DNA of 64,000 nt from Verrucomicrobiota bacterium (lineage in GTDB: Bacteria; Verrucomicrobiota; Verrucomicrobiae; Limisphaerales; UBA11358): contig JACZKP010000177.1 of the NCBI GenBank assembly GCA_014860005.1, forward strand, positions 1 through 64,000, written 5' to 3'. Made by a program: the position numbers and the translations under genes. Positions within the stretch are counted from its first letter, which is position 1; each line of letters opens with the position of its first letter. The notes under the pieces were generated by a model. The model did not search any database. It saw only the letters and a program-made list of their open reading frames with translations, and was not told the origin of the DNA. This document shows positions 36,798 to 49,360 of this stretch, one piece after another.

Positions 36798-37130
36798 TTA
36801 CCAGCCTCGACCGTCGCGGTCAGCGCGGATGATTTCTTCGGCAAACGGTCCTTCGGTTTGCATTGGCAACTTTTGCAGATGCTCCCAAGTGCCGGTGAAA
36901 ACCTTCCGCGCCTTCTGTCCGCCCACCGGCGACAAGACAGCTTTCGGTTTCCCATCCGACGTGATCGTGACTTCCTGCCCGCCCGCCACTAACTCCAGCA
37001 ACGCCGAGAGTTTGGCTTTGGCCGCGCGAACCGGTACGGCCAGCCCCACTCCGGGCATCGCAACCGCGTCGTTCAGGACCGAGGCCTGGGGTTTGTGTTC
37101 TGGATAGACCAATGCTTTTTTCGTTTTCAC
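36798..37130 (-). CDS. Phd/YefM-type antitoxin (VapB-like)
   Basis: The 110-residue protein carries the Phd/YefM pattern in its middle: AAKAKLSALLELVAGGQEV then TITSDGKPKAVLSPV. The first 30 or so residues (MKTKKALVYPEH) may be dispensable, and a start at MPGVGLAVPVRAAK is possible. The C-terminal part, TEGPFAEEIIRADRDGRGW, is the likely toxin-binding tail. It should bind the PIN toxin and repress their shared promoter. It starts 46 bp after the gyrB stop. Confidence 0.8.
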   Translation of the reverse strand: MKTKKALVYPEHKPQASVLNDAVAMPGVGLAVPVRAAKAKLSALLELVAGGQEVTITSDGKPKAVLSPVGGQKARKVFTGTWEHLQKLPMQTEGPFAEEIIRADRDGRGW

Positions 37131-37176
37131 GCGCTCAATGTAGTTTCATGTGACTACATTCGTCAAGCCCTTTTTA

Positions 37177-39915
<2,739 letters not shown>

Positions 39916-40752
39916 TCAGGACTTGATGTCGCGGAGTTGAAATGCCGTGCAACCGATGACAAAAGTCGTGGCGCAGGCGGCGACCAATACAATCTCCGAT
40001 TGCAGAATCTGCGCCCACGGAATCGGGTTCTGGAAGACATGGAGCCAGCAACGAAAGTGGTGGGTGATAAACCAATGCTCGTAACGATCAAAGAATGGAA
40101 TACCCTCCAGCACCACGTTCACGAACATGTACGAGAGCGCGAGAATGGTGGCGGCGGCCGGCTTCATGTTGAAACAGGAAAACATGAACGCCACCGACAG
40201 GATCACACTCGCGTTCACTGCCAAAAACACGTGGGCCAGGATGAATCGTGCGAAACCTTCGCCCGCCGGCAACACGCTAAAAGCCATTCCGGGCGCGAAG
40301 AAAAACATGCCCTTCCACGGAAACAATATCCGCGCAAAACCCAGCGCCAGCATTCCCAGCGCCACCACCAGCACCGCTGCGAAAATGACGCCGGCAATCC
40401 ACTTCACGAGCAGCAGGCGCGGGCGGGAAATTGGTCGAGAGAGAATCATCCGCAACGTGCCGTCCTCGTATTCCTTCGCCACCAGATCTCCGCCCACCAG
40501 GGAGGTGTAGAGTGGCATCAATAATATGATCTGCGGCATTAACATCACGACGGCCACAGTGAGCGCGGAGATGAATTCAGTGGCCAGGTAGCCGTTGCCC
40601 GCCAGTAACCGTTCGAAATCGCTTTGCCAGCGAGTGTATTTGAAGGCCAGCAACATGGCCGTTTGCGCCAGGATGAAGGCGCCAAAGCCAATGTAAGTCC
40701 GCTTCTTGCCGAACAGTTTCCAAAGCTCGTTTTTGAGTTGCGCGAGGAACAT
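39916..40752 (-). CDS. ABC-2-type transporter permease
   Basis: The 278-residue integral membrane protein has about six hydrophobic segments (GFGAFILAQTAMLLAF, ALTVAVVMLMPQIILLMPLY, AGVIFAAVLVVALGMLALG and so on). In the first loop after them lies EYEDGTLRMILSRPISRPRL, the coupling helix region of ABC-2 permeases. It is the partner of the ATPase gene just upstream, with a 3-bp gap. The exported substrate is unknown. Confidence 0.88.
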   Translation of the reverse strand: MFLAQLKNELWKLFGKKRTYIGFGAFILAQTAMLLAFKYTRWQSDFERLLAGNGYLATEFISALTVAVVMLMPQIILLMPLYTSLVGGDLVAKEYEDGTLRMILSRPISRPRLLLVKWIAGVIFAAVLVVALGMLALGFARILFPWKGMFFFAPGMAFSVLPAGEGFARFILAHVFLAVNASVILSVAFMFSCFNMKPAAATILALSYMFVNVVLEGIPFFDRYEHWFITHHFRCWLHVFQNPIPWAQILQSEIVLVAACATTFVIGCTAFQLRDIKS

Positions 40753-40755
40753 GAA

Positions 40756-41667
40756 TCAGTGAGTCGGTCCCGTCACAGTTGGCGCTTTGACGAGCGACAG
40801 GTAAAAATCTTCCAGCGTTTGCTCGTGTTGCCAGATACCTTCAACGTCCATGCCTGCCGAAACCAGCGCCCGCGTCACGTCCGCAGTGCCGGTGCCGTCC
40901 TGTAACAGAATGAACCGGCCATCCGTCGCACCCGAGATGAGCCGGCGCTCGCCCAGCAATGCCGTGGCCGCCGCAAAATCGGGCGTTCGCAACACCACTC
41001 GACTGCGCTCCGCGCGCACCTCGTTCACCTGACCTTCAAAGACTTTGCGGCCTTGATTCAACACGGCGATGCGCGTGCATAGCTGCTCGACCTCGTTGAG
41101 CAGATGTGAGGAGAGCAGAATGGTGAGCCCCATTTCGCGATGCAACCGGACAATGGTCTGCCGCATTTCGGCAATGCCTTCCGGATCCAGCCCGCTTCCC
41201 GGTTCGTCGAGGATCAGCAATTCCGGTTGCGGCAACAAAGCCTGCGCCAGCGCCAGTCGCGCCCTCATGCCGTGCGAGTAGGTTTTCACTTTGGATTGTT
41301 CGCGGCCCGACAATCCAACCCATTCCACCACTTCGCGAATCCGCTCCTTTGAAGTCGGTGCGGTGTAATGGCTGAGAATCTCCAGATTCCGCCAGCCGCT
41401 GAGGTAATCGTAAAATGCCGGCGTCTCAAAAATCGCGCCGACTTTGCGCAAGGCGTGGGCGCGTTGGCGGGTCACGTCATGGCCGCACACCTCCACTTCG
41501 CCGCTGGTGGGCCAAACCTGCCCCAACATCATTCCGATGGCCGTGCTCTTGCCGGCACCATTGTGCCCGAGCAATCCGAAAATTTCGCCCGCCGGCACAG
41601 TAAGCGTGAGATTATCCACCGCCAGTCGGGCGCCAAATTTCTTCCTAAGCGCACGTAATCGGATCAT
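40756..41667 (-). CDS. ABC transporter ATP-binding protein
   Basis: The 303-residue ATPase has Walker [10 protein letters not shown] at residues 34-42, the Q-loop ([11 protein letters not shown]), a signature [12 protein letters not shown] and Walker [16 protein letters not shown], then the H-loop [13 protein letters not shown]. An extra C-terminal domain of about 80 residues is common in the ABC-2 class. It overlaps the preceding pseudopilin gene by 4 bp and lies in a four-gene unit with it. The substrate is unknown. Confidence 0.92.
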   Translation of the reverse strand: MIRLRALRKKFGARLAVDNLTLTVPAGEIFGLLGHNGAGKSTAIGMMLGQVWPTSGEVEVCGHDVTRQRAHALRKVGAIFETPAFYDYLSGWRNLEILSHYTAPTSKERIREVVEWVGLSGREQSKVKTYSHGMRARLALAQALLPQPELLILDEPGSGLDPEGIAEMRQTIVRLHREMGLTILLSSHLLNEVEQLCTRIAVLNQGRKVFEGQVNEVRAERSRVVLRTPDFAAATALLGERRLISGATDGRFILLQDGTGTADVTRALVSAGMDVEGIWQHEQTLEDFYLSLVKAPTVTGPTH

Positions 41668-42239
41668 TTCTGAAGCGTCCCTTCGATGGCGAGCAGGTTC
41701 TTAATATGGCCGTCCGCGTAAAGATAATTCACACCTTTCTTGGCGCCGCGCGCCGCGTGAAAAGCCTCCTTGTCGAAGCTCACCGGAATGGCATGCGGAT
41801 CGAACTGCAATCCCAGCACCTGAAGATGGTGCGCCGGCTGCCCATTGAGCAGGCTGTTCCACGAATAGCTTGAGCCGGTTTGCTCGAAGACTTGCGCCCG
41901 ATCCGATGGACACCGCAACACGTTCGTGTTTCCCAACTCGTCCTTCAGCACCACGGCCATGCCCGGCAACTCATCCGGCGGTGGATTCGTGCCGATCAAC
42001 TTGTCGCGCATGCTGGGAAGCCGGTTATTGTTGCTGTCCACGTAGAGTTGCAGGGCCACCCCGATCTGCCGCAGATTGCTGATGCACGCTGCTGACCGGC
42101 CAGATTCTTTCGCGCGACTCACCGCCGGCATCAACATCGCCGCCAGAATGGCGATGATGGCGATGACGACCAGCAACTCAATGAGGGTGAAAGCCGGGTA
42201 ACGACCAGAGCGGGATACATCTCTGCAGTGGCGATTCAT
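41664..42239 (-). CDS. Type II secretion-like pseudopilin
   Basis: The 191-residue product has a class III prepilin leader and N-methylation site in the sequence [18 protein letters not shown]. It then carries a periplasmic region ([19 protein letters not shown]) and an end [12 protein letters not shown] that is common in verrucomicrobial pseudopilins. The leader peptidase would cut before Phe. Such lone pseudopilins are very numerous in Verrucomicrobia and Planctomycetes, with unclear role. It overlaps both neighbours by 4 bp, so it is co-translated with an ABC transporter. Confidence 0.85.
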   Translation of the reverse strand: MNRHCRDVSRSGRYPAFTLIELLVVIAIIAILAAMLMPAVSRAKESGRSAACISNLRQIGVALQLYVDSNNNRLPSMRDKLIGTNPPPDELPGMAVVLKDELGNTNVLRCPSDRAQVFEQTGSSYSWNSLLNGQPAHHLQVLGLQFDPHAIPVSFDKEAFHAARGAKKGVNYLYADGHIKNLLAIEGTLQK

Positions 42240-42856
42240 CTTCCGCGAAACCTCCCCCCGCGTTCCATCACCCGCTGCAACTCCTCCAGCACCGGCGCCA
42301 ATTCCGCCTTGGTCTGCGCCGAACTTTCGCTGTAAAAGGACTTCAGCCCGATGGCGCGCACCCTGGCCTGCAATTCTTCGCTGATCGGCGGCTCATTCGT
42401 GCCGCCTCGCATTGCGTCCGGGCCGGTCTGAAGGCGGCTGTTCGTTTCGCGCAACCGCTTGAGCGCCTCATCAATGCTCCGGCGGCGGCGTTCTTCCGGC
42501 ATTTCCTCAAACGCCGTGATCATCTGCTTGAATCCCGTGGGCATCGTCGCTTCGATGAACCCCGCCTTCTCTTCCTCGGTCATTTGCTCGAACCACTGAT
42601 ACGCGGTGCGCTCCAGCCGCAATTGTTGCCGCTCCTCCAGCGACAACGCATTGATCTTCTTGGCGAGATCCGCCAGCGCCTTGGCGCGTGCTGCGGCGTT
42701 CAGTTTCCCCAAATCCACGGATTCGACGTAAGCGCGCACCTTCTCTGCCGTGACCTTGGCGTTCTTGGTAATGTAATAGCCAGCAACCGCCACGGTCCAG
42801 ATTGCCACCAATCCCGTCACGGCCCACAACAGCGCGCGTTGTCGTTGACTCAACAT
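42236..42856 (-). CDS. Hypothetical single-pass membrane protein
   Basis: The 206 residues have a single transmembrane segment ([22 protein letters not shown]) near the N-terminus and then a helical, Lys/Glu-rich region ([40 protein letters not shown]) that probably faces the periplasm. I recognise no family. It overlaps the pseudopilin gene start by 4 bp and so belongs to the ABC operon. Confidence 0.65.
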   Translation of the reverse strand: MLSQRQRALLWAVTGLVAIWTVAVAGYYITKNAKVTAEKVRAYVESVDLGKLNAAARAKALADLAKKINALSLEERQQLRLERTAYQWFEQMTEEEKAGFIEATMPTGFKQMITAFEEMPEERRRRSIDEALKRLRETNSRLQTGPDAMRGGTNEPPISEELQARVRAIGLKSFYSESSAQTKAELAPVLEELQRVMERGGRFRGR

Positions 42857-42933
42857 GAGGAGAGTTTAACTCGCGGGAACGGCTTGGCCACGACCAAATA
42901 ACACCGCGCATCCATCCTGGTGCTCAAATCCGC

Positions 42934-43527
42934 TCAATCCAACAATCCCATCAGAACGGCAATGGCTTCCTGACGCTGCGTCAATACCTTGCGCAAGTCA
43001 TCCTGGGCTTTCAATAGACTCGCCTGCTTTTGTTGGCGGGCCTCTTGGAGCTTGGCGAGCTTGGATTTGATTTCCGCCGCCGGCGCTTTGGCGTCAATCG
43101 CCTGCTGCAATGCCTGTGCCTCGGCACTGGGTTGCCCGAACAATCCTCCCAACCCGCGTCCGCCGCCAGGAGCTTCACCGCCTCGGCCACCCGGCCCGCC
43201 CCGTCCGAACGCCATGGCACCCATTCCCATCATGCCAGCGCCATCAGCGACTGTGGCCATCCGCGCCTGCGTCACGCGGCCCAGCCGTTCCTCGACGATC
43301 TTCCACTCGGCATCATCAGTCACCTCCAACCGCTCGCGAAACGTTTCCATCATGCGCCGCTGGATGAATTGCTGCATTTGCTGGCCGTCCATGTTTTGCC
43401 AGTCCGGCCGCGGATTCCGGCCCTCGTTTTGATTGGTGTTCGGTTGCGTTTGAGCTGCAAGGTTGCCCACTGCCGTCAGGACCAGGACCGCGCCCACCGC
43501 GATCAGCCATGGATTCGTTTTTTTCAT
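42934..43527 (-). CDS. Secreted hypothetical protein, Gly- and Gln-rich
   Basis: The 197-residue product has a signal peptide (MKKTNPWLIAVGAVLVLTAV...AQ). The mature part has a DDAEWKIVEERLGRVTQARM segment, a Gly-rich block (GRGGPGGRGGEAPGGGRG) and a C-terminal heptad-type helix (KSKLAKLQEARQQKQASLL). No family recognised. It lies 77 bp upstream of the ABC operon on the same strand and may share its promoter. Confidence 0.6.
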   Translation of the reverse strand: MKKTNPWLIAVGAVLVLTAVGNLAAQTQPNTNQNEGRNPRPDWQNMDGQQMQQFIQRRMMETFRERLEVTDDAEWKIVEERLGRVTQARMATVADGAGMMGMGAMAFGRGGPGGRGGEAPGGGRGLGGLFGQPSAEAQALQQAIDAKAPAAEIKSKLAKLQEARQQKQASLLKAQDDLRKVLTQRQEAIAVLMGLLD

Positions 43528-44236
43528 AACACGTTCGTCATTGAGTTGCTGGTTGCTGTGACCACTTGCGAAACCAGACGGCAGGTCCCTGGTTGATGGC
43601 TGTCAATTCGCTCCGCCTTCCGAGGCTGCGGCTGAACCGGAATTCACCTCCACCGCTGCTCGCTGGACTTCCGCCCGCACCTGCGCCGCCCCAACCATCG
43701 CGCCTGGCTTTCAATTCATCACAGGGCGAGTTTAACTCGCGATTCAGGGACTGCCACGAAAATTGCAGCAATTGTTATTTGTGGATGGAGCGCGGCTGTG
43801 TCGTCTCGACCAGCCGCAGGCTCTCCGCGGGTTCTTTGGGCAGCAATCCAACCGCAGAGCCGCAAACCAAAACCAAGCCGTCTGACTTCACGCAGAGGGC
43901 GCGGAGGTTCTCGCAAAGGTCGCAAAGAAAATCCAGCTCCGCGTTCCTCGGCGCCAACCTTGGCGTCCTCTGCTTTAAGAAATCTTCTCAGAATTGCGAG
44001 ATGGTGGGAGATAGCACTGCGATGGCCGCAGAGAGAAGTCCGCTGCGGCGAAGCTCTGCGTTTATCGTGTCTCCGCGGTTTCCATCTGCCCGCGCTTTGA
44101 TTGCGCTCTGCCACGCTGCGCGGCCACCGTGGCGAAATCTCAACCACCACGTGCCAGGGCCACGACCTGACATTCAAGGTTGAACTTCTCCGGAAAAATC
44201 GTTGCCCGATCTGGTGACGCTCTCTACCGTACGTTC
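43528..44236. other. Long gap with dispersed low-complexity repeats
   Basis: About 700 bp without a convincing gene. The stretch 43790-43990 contains the recurring word-like patterns GGCGCGGAGGTTCTCGCAAA and GGATGGAGCGCGGCTGTG that I know as dispersed intergenic repeats in related genomes. Frames on either strand here have no protein character. Confidence 0.4.
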
Positions 44237-45019
44237 GTGGCTGTCAAACTCACGATTCTCGGAAGCGGCTCGGCCGGCAACAGCGCCTATCTGGAAACGG
44301 ATGAGGCGCGCGTGCTGGTGGACGCCGGTTTCAGCGCGCGACAGATCCGCCAGCGGCTAGCCAGCATTGGCCGCGCGCCGGAAAACTTGAGCGGCATTCT
44401 GATCACGCATGAGCATGGGGATCACGTGCAAGGTCTGGCTGGTATCGCGGAGAAATTGGGCATCCCGGTTTATTGCAACCGCGCGACGCAGGAGGAAATT
44501 CAGCGACAACTCGAAACGCGAATCGAGTATCGCCTGTTTGTCACGGGCGGCGCGTTTGAAGTCGGGGATATCGCCGTGGAAACGTTCGCTGTGCCGCACG
44601 ACGCGCAGGACCCGGTGGGTTATCTGCTGCGAACCAGCGCAGGCACCTTTGGCTTCGCAACCGATTTGGGCCACGTGACCACGCTGGTCATGGAACGACT
44701 TCGGGCCGCGAATGTGGTGGTGCTCGAAGCCAATCACGACGTGAAGATGTTGCAGGATTGTCTGCGCCGTCCGTGGAGTCTAAAGCAACGAATTCTCAGC
44801 CGCCACGGGCATCTCTCCAACGAAGCTGCCGCCGAGGCGGTGGCCGAATTCATGTCGGCGGAGTTGCGCCACTTGTTTCTGGGACATCTGAGCCGGGACT
44901 GCAACCGGCCCGACCTTGCTTTTGGTGCGGTACAAACTCGTCTGGACAGGCTCAACGCGACGCAAGTTCGGCTGGAATTGACGAACCAAAACCTTCCTTG
45001 CCCAACCCTCACCCTGTAG
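44237..45019 (+). CDS. Metallo-beta-lactamase-fold hydrolase (YycJ/WalJ-like)
   Basis: The 260-residue protein starts at a GTG (MAVKLTILGSGSAGNSAYLE). It has the zinc-binding HEHGDHVQG motif, a later FAVPHDAQDPVGYLL and the second-half motifs FATDLGHVTT, EANHDVKML and RHGHLSNEAA. The pattern is that of WalJ/YycJ, an exonuclease-type MBL hydrolase. It is a single-gene unit upstream of an oxidoreductase. The frame is open 57 bp further upstream, but the GTG start agrees with family N-termini. Confidence 0.85.
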   Translation: MAVKLTILGSGSAGNSAYLETDEARVLVDAGFSARQIRQRLASIGRAPENLSGILITHEHGDHVQGLAGIAEKLGIPVYCNRATQEEIQRQLETRIEYRLFVTGGAFEVGDIAVETFAVPHDAQDPVGYLLRTSAGTFGFATDLGHVTTLVMERLRAANVVVLEANHDVKMLQDCLRRPWSLKQRILSRHGHLSNEAAAEAVAEFMSAELRHLFLGHLSRDCNRPDLAFGAVQTRLDRLNATQVRLELTNQNLPCPTLTL

Positions 45020-45256
45020 AAGCTCGTGCCGCCGTTCCGCCATCTTTGAATGTCGGCGGATCTCACTGCGTCAACTAATGGTCTGAAATCGCCCGGGCGC
45101 GGCGCGGGATAATTGATTGCACCTGCTTGCGCCCCGCGTTAAAAATGCGTCCGTAGTTGCCATGAAATTCAACCTGAGCCTTCCAACCTGCGTGTTCGTT
45201 CGTAACGAATCCTGCGCACGGATAAGGCTTGGTTGCCCCAAAAGGAGAATCGTCCC

Positions 45257-46690
45257 ATGAAAACCGGTCTGAATCGTCGTCTGTTTCTCAAACGCACCGC
45301 CCTGGCGGCCGGTGCCGTGTCGGCTGCCAATTTGTTTCCTGTTCCCAACCTGCTCGCCGCGCGCGGTCCCAGCGACAAGCTGAACTGTGCTTTGATCGGT
45401 TGCGGGGGACGCGGCATGACGCACCTGAACGAGATCATCGCCCGGGCCGGACAAAACCTGGTGGCGATTTCGGACCCCGAGGAAAAACGGCACGCCGAGG
45501 TGCAACGCTGGCTGAAGGGCAAAGAACAGGACCCCGATAAACTCAGAATCTTCACCGATTATCGGAAGTTGTTTGACCAGGTCGGCAAGCAGATTGACAC
45601 CATATTCATCGCCGCGCCGAATCATCATCATGCGCCGGCCTCAATGATCGCCATGCAACTGGGCAAAAATGTTTTCTGCGAAAAACCCGTGTGCCACGAC
45701 GTCGCCGAAGGACGCCGGATGCGGGCAATGGCGCTTCAATCCAAGGTCGCAACGCAAATGGGCAACCAGGGTCATGCCGAGGAAGGCTATCGCCGATTGT
45801 GCGAATACATCTGGGCCGGCGCCATCGGCAAGGTGACGGAAACCCATAGCTGGACGAATCGCTGCAACGGCGGCGTCGGGCCGCGCCCGCCCGTCCAACC
45901 GGTGCCCACTGGACTGCACTGGGATGAGTGGATTGGCCCATCGCCCTACCGCGATTTCCACAGCGATCTCCACCCGCACTCCTGGCACGGTTGGTTTGAC
46001 TTTGGCAATGGTTCGATTGGCAACATGGGTTGCCACGTTCTGGATGGCGTTTACTGGGCGCTCAAGATTGAGCATCCCACGAGTATCGAAGTGGAATACA
46101 TCCGCGGCGGCAGCAAGGAGCGTTACCCCACCGGCAGCCGGATTCGTTGGGATTGTCCTGCCCGCGGCGACATGCCCGCGGTGAAGGTTTACTGGTATGA
46201 AGGACTCAACGCGACGACCACTGAGGCACCCTATGGCAACCTCCGCATGGCCCGCGGTGAGGCGCGCAATCTGCCGCCGATCTTGCTGGAATTACGCAAG
46301 CAGTATCCCGAGGAGGAACTCGATGGCGGCGACAGCGGCACGCTTTACGTCGGCGAAAAAGGCGTGATCTACACGGCCACTTACGGCGACAAGATGCACA
46401 TCGTGCCCTGGGATAAAATGCGGGCAACTCCCGAGCCACCCAAGACGCTGCCGCGTCCCAAAAATATCTTCACCGACTTCATCGAAGCCTGTCGCGCCGG
46501 TCAAAACGATACCGCCGTGAGTTTTGATTACGGCACGCGCCTGACGGAATTTGCCGTCCTTGGCAACCTGGCCCAGCAGGCTGGCGAGGGTAAGAAAGTG
46601 GAATGGGACGGCCCCAACATGAGAGTCACCAATCTGCCGGAACTTAACCGTTGGGTGAAACCCGATTACCGCAAAGGCTGGCGGGTTTGA
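45257..46690 (+). CDS. Gfo/Idh/MocA-family oxidoreductase with Tat signal
   Basis: The 477-residue product begins with a twin-arginine signal peptide (MKTGLNRRLFLKRTALAAGA) and a NAD-binding Rossmann domain with CALIGCGGRGMTHLNEI, then VAISDPEEK and the EKPVCHDVAEGRRM motif of the family. AAAGGAG at 45241-45247 is a strong ribosome binding site. Homologues in this phylum act on sugars or inositols, often outside the cytoplasm. The exact reaction is unknown. A palindromic repeat follows the stop. Confidence 0.9.
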   Translation: MKTGLNRRLFLKRTALAAGAVSAANLFPVPNLLAARGPSDKLNCALIGCGGRGMTHLNEIIARAGQNLVAISDPEEKRHAEVQRWLKGKEQDPDKLRIFTDYRKLFDQVGKQIDTIFIAAPNHHHAPASMIAMQLGKNVFCEKPVCHDVAEGRRMRAMALQSKVATQMGNQGHAEEGYRRLCEYIWAGAIGKVTETHSWTNRCNGGVGPRPPVQPVPTGLHWDEWIGPSPYRDFHSDLHPHSWHGWFDFGNGSIGNMGCHVLDGVYWALKIEHPTSIEVEYIRGGSKERYPTGSRIRWDCPARGDMPAVKVYWYEGLNATTTEAPYGNLRMARGEARNLPPILLELRKQYPEEELDGGDSGTLYVGEKGVIYTATYGDKMHIVPWDKMRATPEPPKTLPRPKNIFTDFIEACRAGQNDTAVSFDYGTRLTEFAVLGNLAQQAGEGKKVEWDGPNMRVTNLPELNRWVKPDYRKGWRV

Positions 46691-46693
46691 CCG

Positions 46694-46826
46694 GTAGGAC
46701 AGGCGTCGCGCCGGTCTCTGACAGTTCGTAAGACGATTATCGTCGAGGGACGCGCCCGCTACCCGGTTCACCACCGAGCAGAGTTAAGATTCTTGAAGAT
46801 GGAGACAGGCGCGACGCCTGTCCTAC
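46694..46826. repeat. Palindromic element between oxidoreductase and methyltransferase genes
   Basis: GTAGGACAGGCGTCGCGCC at 46694 and GGCGCGACGCCTGTCCTAC ending at 46826 face each other with a 95-bp interior. It is an intergenic copy of the family found inside purD and glnE. Confidence 0.85.
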
Positions 46827-46844
46827 GCGCATCGCCGAATCCAA

Positions 46845-47663
46845 ATGTTCCACCTCCACCGCATTGACTCGCTCGACCTGCCGGAGCTAGCGCCGTATCG
46901 CACTCTCAAACGCCCGGCCAACCACCAGGCGCAGGGAATTTTCGTGGCCGAGAGCGAGAAGGTCGTGCGTCGCCTGCTCGCCAGCCGCTTTCCGGTGGTT
47001 TCCGTGCTCCTGCCGGAAAAATGGCTGGCCGAATTTGAGCCGCTGCTCCGGGCGCGTCCAGAAAACATCCCCGTGTACGTGGTCGAGAAAAAGGAAACGC
47101 TCGAAGCGCTCATCGGCTTCACGATGTTTCAAGGCGTGATGGCGGTGGGAAAAATTCCCGCGCCGGTTTCACTGGAAGCAGTGCTCGCCGAAACCGCGCC
47201 TCCTCGATTGTTCGTTGCCGTGGATGCGCTCGCCAACGCGGAGAATCTCGGCGTGCTGGTGCGGAACTGCGCGGCGTTCGGCGTGCAGGCGTTGCTGGTG
47301 GGCGAAACTTCGAGCAGCCCCTTTCTGCGCCGCGCGGTGCGGAATTCCATGGGCGCAGTCTTTCAATTACCAGTCGTCGAGCCGCCCACGCTGGCCCACG
47401 CGTTGCGCGAACTGCGCGATCACAACATTCGCTCCGTCGCCGCGCATCCACCGGCTTCCGGCAAAACCCTTGCCCAAACGGACTTTTCCGGCGACTGCTG
47501 CCTCGTCTTTGGCAGCGAAGGCTACGGAATTTCACCGAAAGTTCTGGCGGCGTGCGACGAAGCCGTGGCCATCCCCATGCCGCCAACCGTGGATTCACTC
47601 AACGTCGGCAGCGCGTCGGCAGTGTTCCTTTACGAAGTACAGCGGCAGCGCGGGGGAATATAG
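46845..47663 (+). CDS. SpoU/TrmH-type RNA 2'-O-methyltransferase
   Basis: The 272-residue enzyme methylates a ribose 2'-OH in tRNA or 23S rRNA using S-adenosylmethionine. The N-terminal substrate-binding part includes QGIFVAESEKVVRRLL. The catalytic SPOUT domain has NAENLGVLVRNCAAFGVQAL, LVFGSEGYGIS and VDSLNVGSASAVFLYE, the three SpoU motifs with the knot. The closest relatives would be TrmH/RlmB-like proteins, but the exact site cannot be predicted. Confidence 0.92.
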   Translation: MFHLHRIDSLDLPELAPYRTLKRPANHQAQGIFVAESEKVVRRLLASRFPVVSVLLPEKWLAEFEPLLRARPENIPVYVVEKKETLEALIGFTMFQGVMAVGKIPAPVSLEAVLAETAPPRLFVAVDALANAENLGVLVRNCAAFGVQALLVGETSSSPFLRRAVRNSMGAVFQLPVVEPPTLAHALRELRDHNIRSVAAHPPASGKTLAQTDFSGDCCLVFGSEGYGISPKVLAACDEAVAIPMPPTVDSLNVGSASAVFLYEVQRQRGGI

Positions 47664-47680
47664 CGTTCCAGTTGAAATAA

Positions 47681-49171
47681 CTACTGGCCTAATCGGTAAA
47701 ACCTGCTTGCACCTGTCGCCGGATTAGTAATCGCATAGTCTCCGTTGACAACTGCCGGTTCAAGCGACACAGGGATCCAAACTGGCGGCGCAGCAAAGTT
47801 GGTCGTGCAGTACAAAGTAAAACCTTCGGCATCAGTCGGCCAAGTGCAGACGACATTCGTTCCAGAAAGATGCACCCCGAGTTGTGGCGGACTGGCTGAG
47901 GGCAACGAAAGCCGATATACCGCACCATTGGCGGCGTTGCCCCCATAGCGGGCGGTTCCATACAGATCGTTGCCAGACAAAACCAAGCCGGCGAATGGAC
48001 CGGCATACGGGTAAGTCGCAAAGGTGGCCGTGAAATTATGCAGTGTTGCAAAGCCCGTCCCGTCGGTTCTGACCTTGAACACTACGCCGGCGCCCGAACT
48101 ACCACCTGACACCGCCGTCCCATATAGCGTGCAATTCGACAAAAGCAATCTAGCGTGCGGATCGGCTCCGTCCCAATTAGTGCCGGGGTTTGGCGCGTGG
48201 AGAGCCGTAAAAGTATGGAGGATCGTAAACCCTGAACCATTAGTGTTGACGGCGAACACCGTGCCATTCCCAAAACTGCCGCCACCCTCTGCTATTCCGT
48301 ACAGAGTGTTACCGGACAGGATCAGCCCAGCGATCGGAAAGGCTCCGTCGTTGTTTGTAACATATGGGTAGTTGCCAGAGCCTGCCGCGAAAGTATGGAT
48401 TGTCTTAAAATCAGTGCCATCGGTCTTAACGGCGAACACCGTACCATTCCCAAAACTGCCGCCACCCCCTGCTGTTCCGTAGAGCCGAGTTCCCGAGAGA
48501 ATAAGACCGGCCGAGGGACCAGCCCCATCCCAGTTGGTGCGGACACCCGAAGAATTGGTGGTGGTGGCCGAGAATGTGTGTAGGATTGTGTAACCAGTGC
48601 CATCGGTGTTGATCTTAAAAACCGTTCCGGCTGATGTCGTTCCGAATAGGGTGTCGTCCCACAAGAGCAATCCGCCAAAAGGCGCTCCGTCCCGGCCTCC
48701 AAAACTATGCAGGTTTGAGAAACTTGTGCCATCCGTGTTGACGGCGAACACCGCACCCGCCCCTGAGCTGCCGCCGTACAATGTCGTACCGTATAACCTG
48801 TTGCCGGATGAAACCAAACCGGCGATCGGACGAGCCCCGTCTGTATTGGAATTAAGAAGACCAGATGTTACAGAGAAACTGTGCAGGTTTGAAAAGCCCG
48901 TACCATCGGTGTTGATCCTGAAAACGGTACCGTTGCCCGAACTGCCGCCCCTGTATGCCGGTCCATAAAGGGTATTGCCCACAACAAGCAAATCGCCGCC
49001 GGGATAACCGCCGTCGCGGTTGGTACCAGCCTTAACGACATCATTGTAATGTAGCGCAGAGAAATCATACAGGTTCGTGAAGTTCTGCGCACCCGTCCGG
49101 TCAATCGCCATCAAGCCGAGACAGACAATCAGTGCGAACACAAAGAATAAATTCTTGATGCACATTCCCAT
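47681..49171 (-). CDS. Secreted GloVer-repeat protein
   Basis: The start at 49171 is supported by AGGGAA six bases upstream and gives a signal peptide (MGMCIKNLFFVFALIVCLGL). The product of 496 residues consists of many copies of a roughly 40- to 60-residue repeat with the pattern LYGT...GGSSGNGTVF, INTDGTGFSNLHSF, the Gloeo-Verruco (TIGR03803) repeat. It probably folds as a beta-propeller. The C-terminus (LYCTTNFAAPPVWIPV) is the conserved end module of secreted proteins in this phylum. The role is unknown. Confidence 0.85.
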   Translation of the reverse strand: MGMCIKNLFFVFALIVCLGLMAIDRTGAQNFTNLYDFSALHYNDVVKAGTNRDGGYPGGDLLVVGNTLYGPAYRGGSSGNGTVFRINTDGTGFSNLHSFSVTSGLLNSNTDGARPIAGLVSSGNRLYGTTLYGGSSGAGAVFAVNTDGTSFSNLHSFGGRDGAPFGGLLLWDDTLFGTTSAGTVFKINTDGTGYTILHTFSATTTNSSGVRTNWDGAGPSAGLILSGTRLYGTAGGGGSFGNGTVFAVKTDGTDFKTIHTFAAGSGNYPYVTNNDGAFPIAGLILSGNTLYGIAEGGGSFGNGTVFAVNTNGSGFTILHTFTALHAPNPGTNWDGADPHARLLLSNCTLYGTAVSGGSSGAGVVFKVRTDGTGFATLHNFTATFATYPYAGPFAGLVLSGNDLYGTARYGGNAANGAVYRLSLPSASPPQLGVHLSGTNVVCTWPTDAEGFTLYCTTNFAAPPVWIPVSLEPAVVNGDYAITNPATGASRFYRLGQ

Positions 49172-49360
49172 TTGATTTTCCCTAGCAAACTGCAACCTCC
49201 GATACACTCTTTTTGCTTTTTGACAAGCCGGATTTGGCATCTCTGACACCCTCAAAAGATGGCCAAATGCTCTTCCAAATTCGGTCGAGGGGAAATTGTT
49301 TGTGCTCCCAAGATGTAACCGCTTGCCGCCTGCGACGGAATTGCCACAATACCCGGCGCC

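Noticed and set aside
43566..44183. Possible genes on either strand of the 43.5-44.2 kb gap
   Set aside because: Translated frames are basic and Ser/Arg-rich without domain likeness; repeated words fit a dispersed noncoding repeat.
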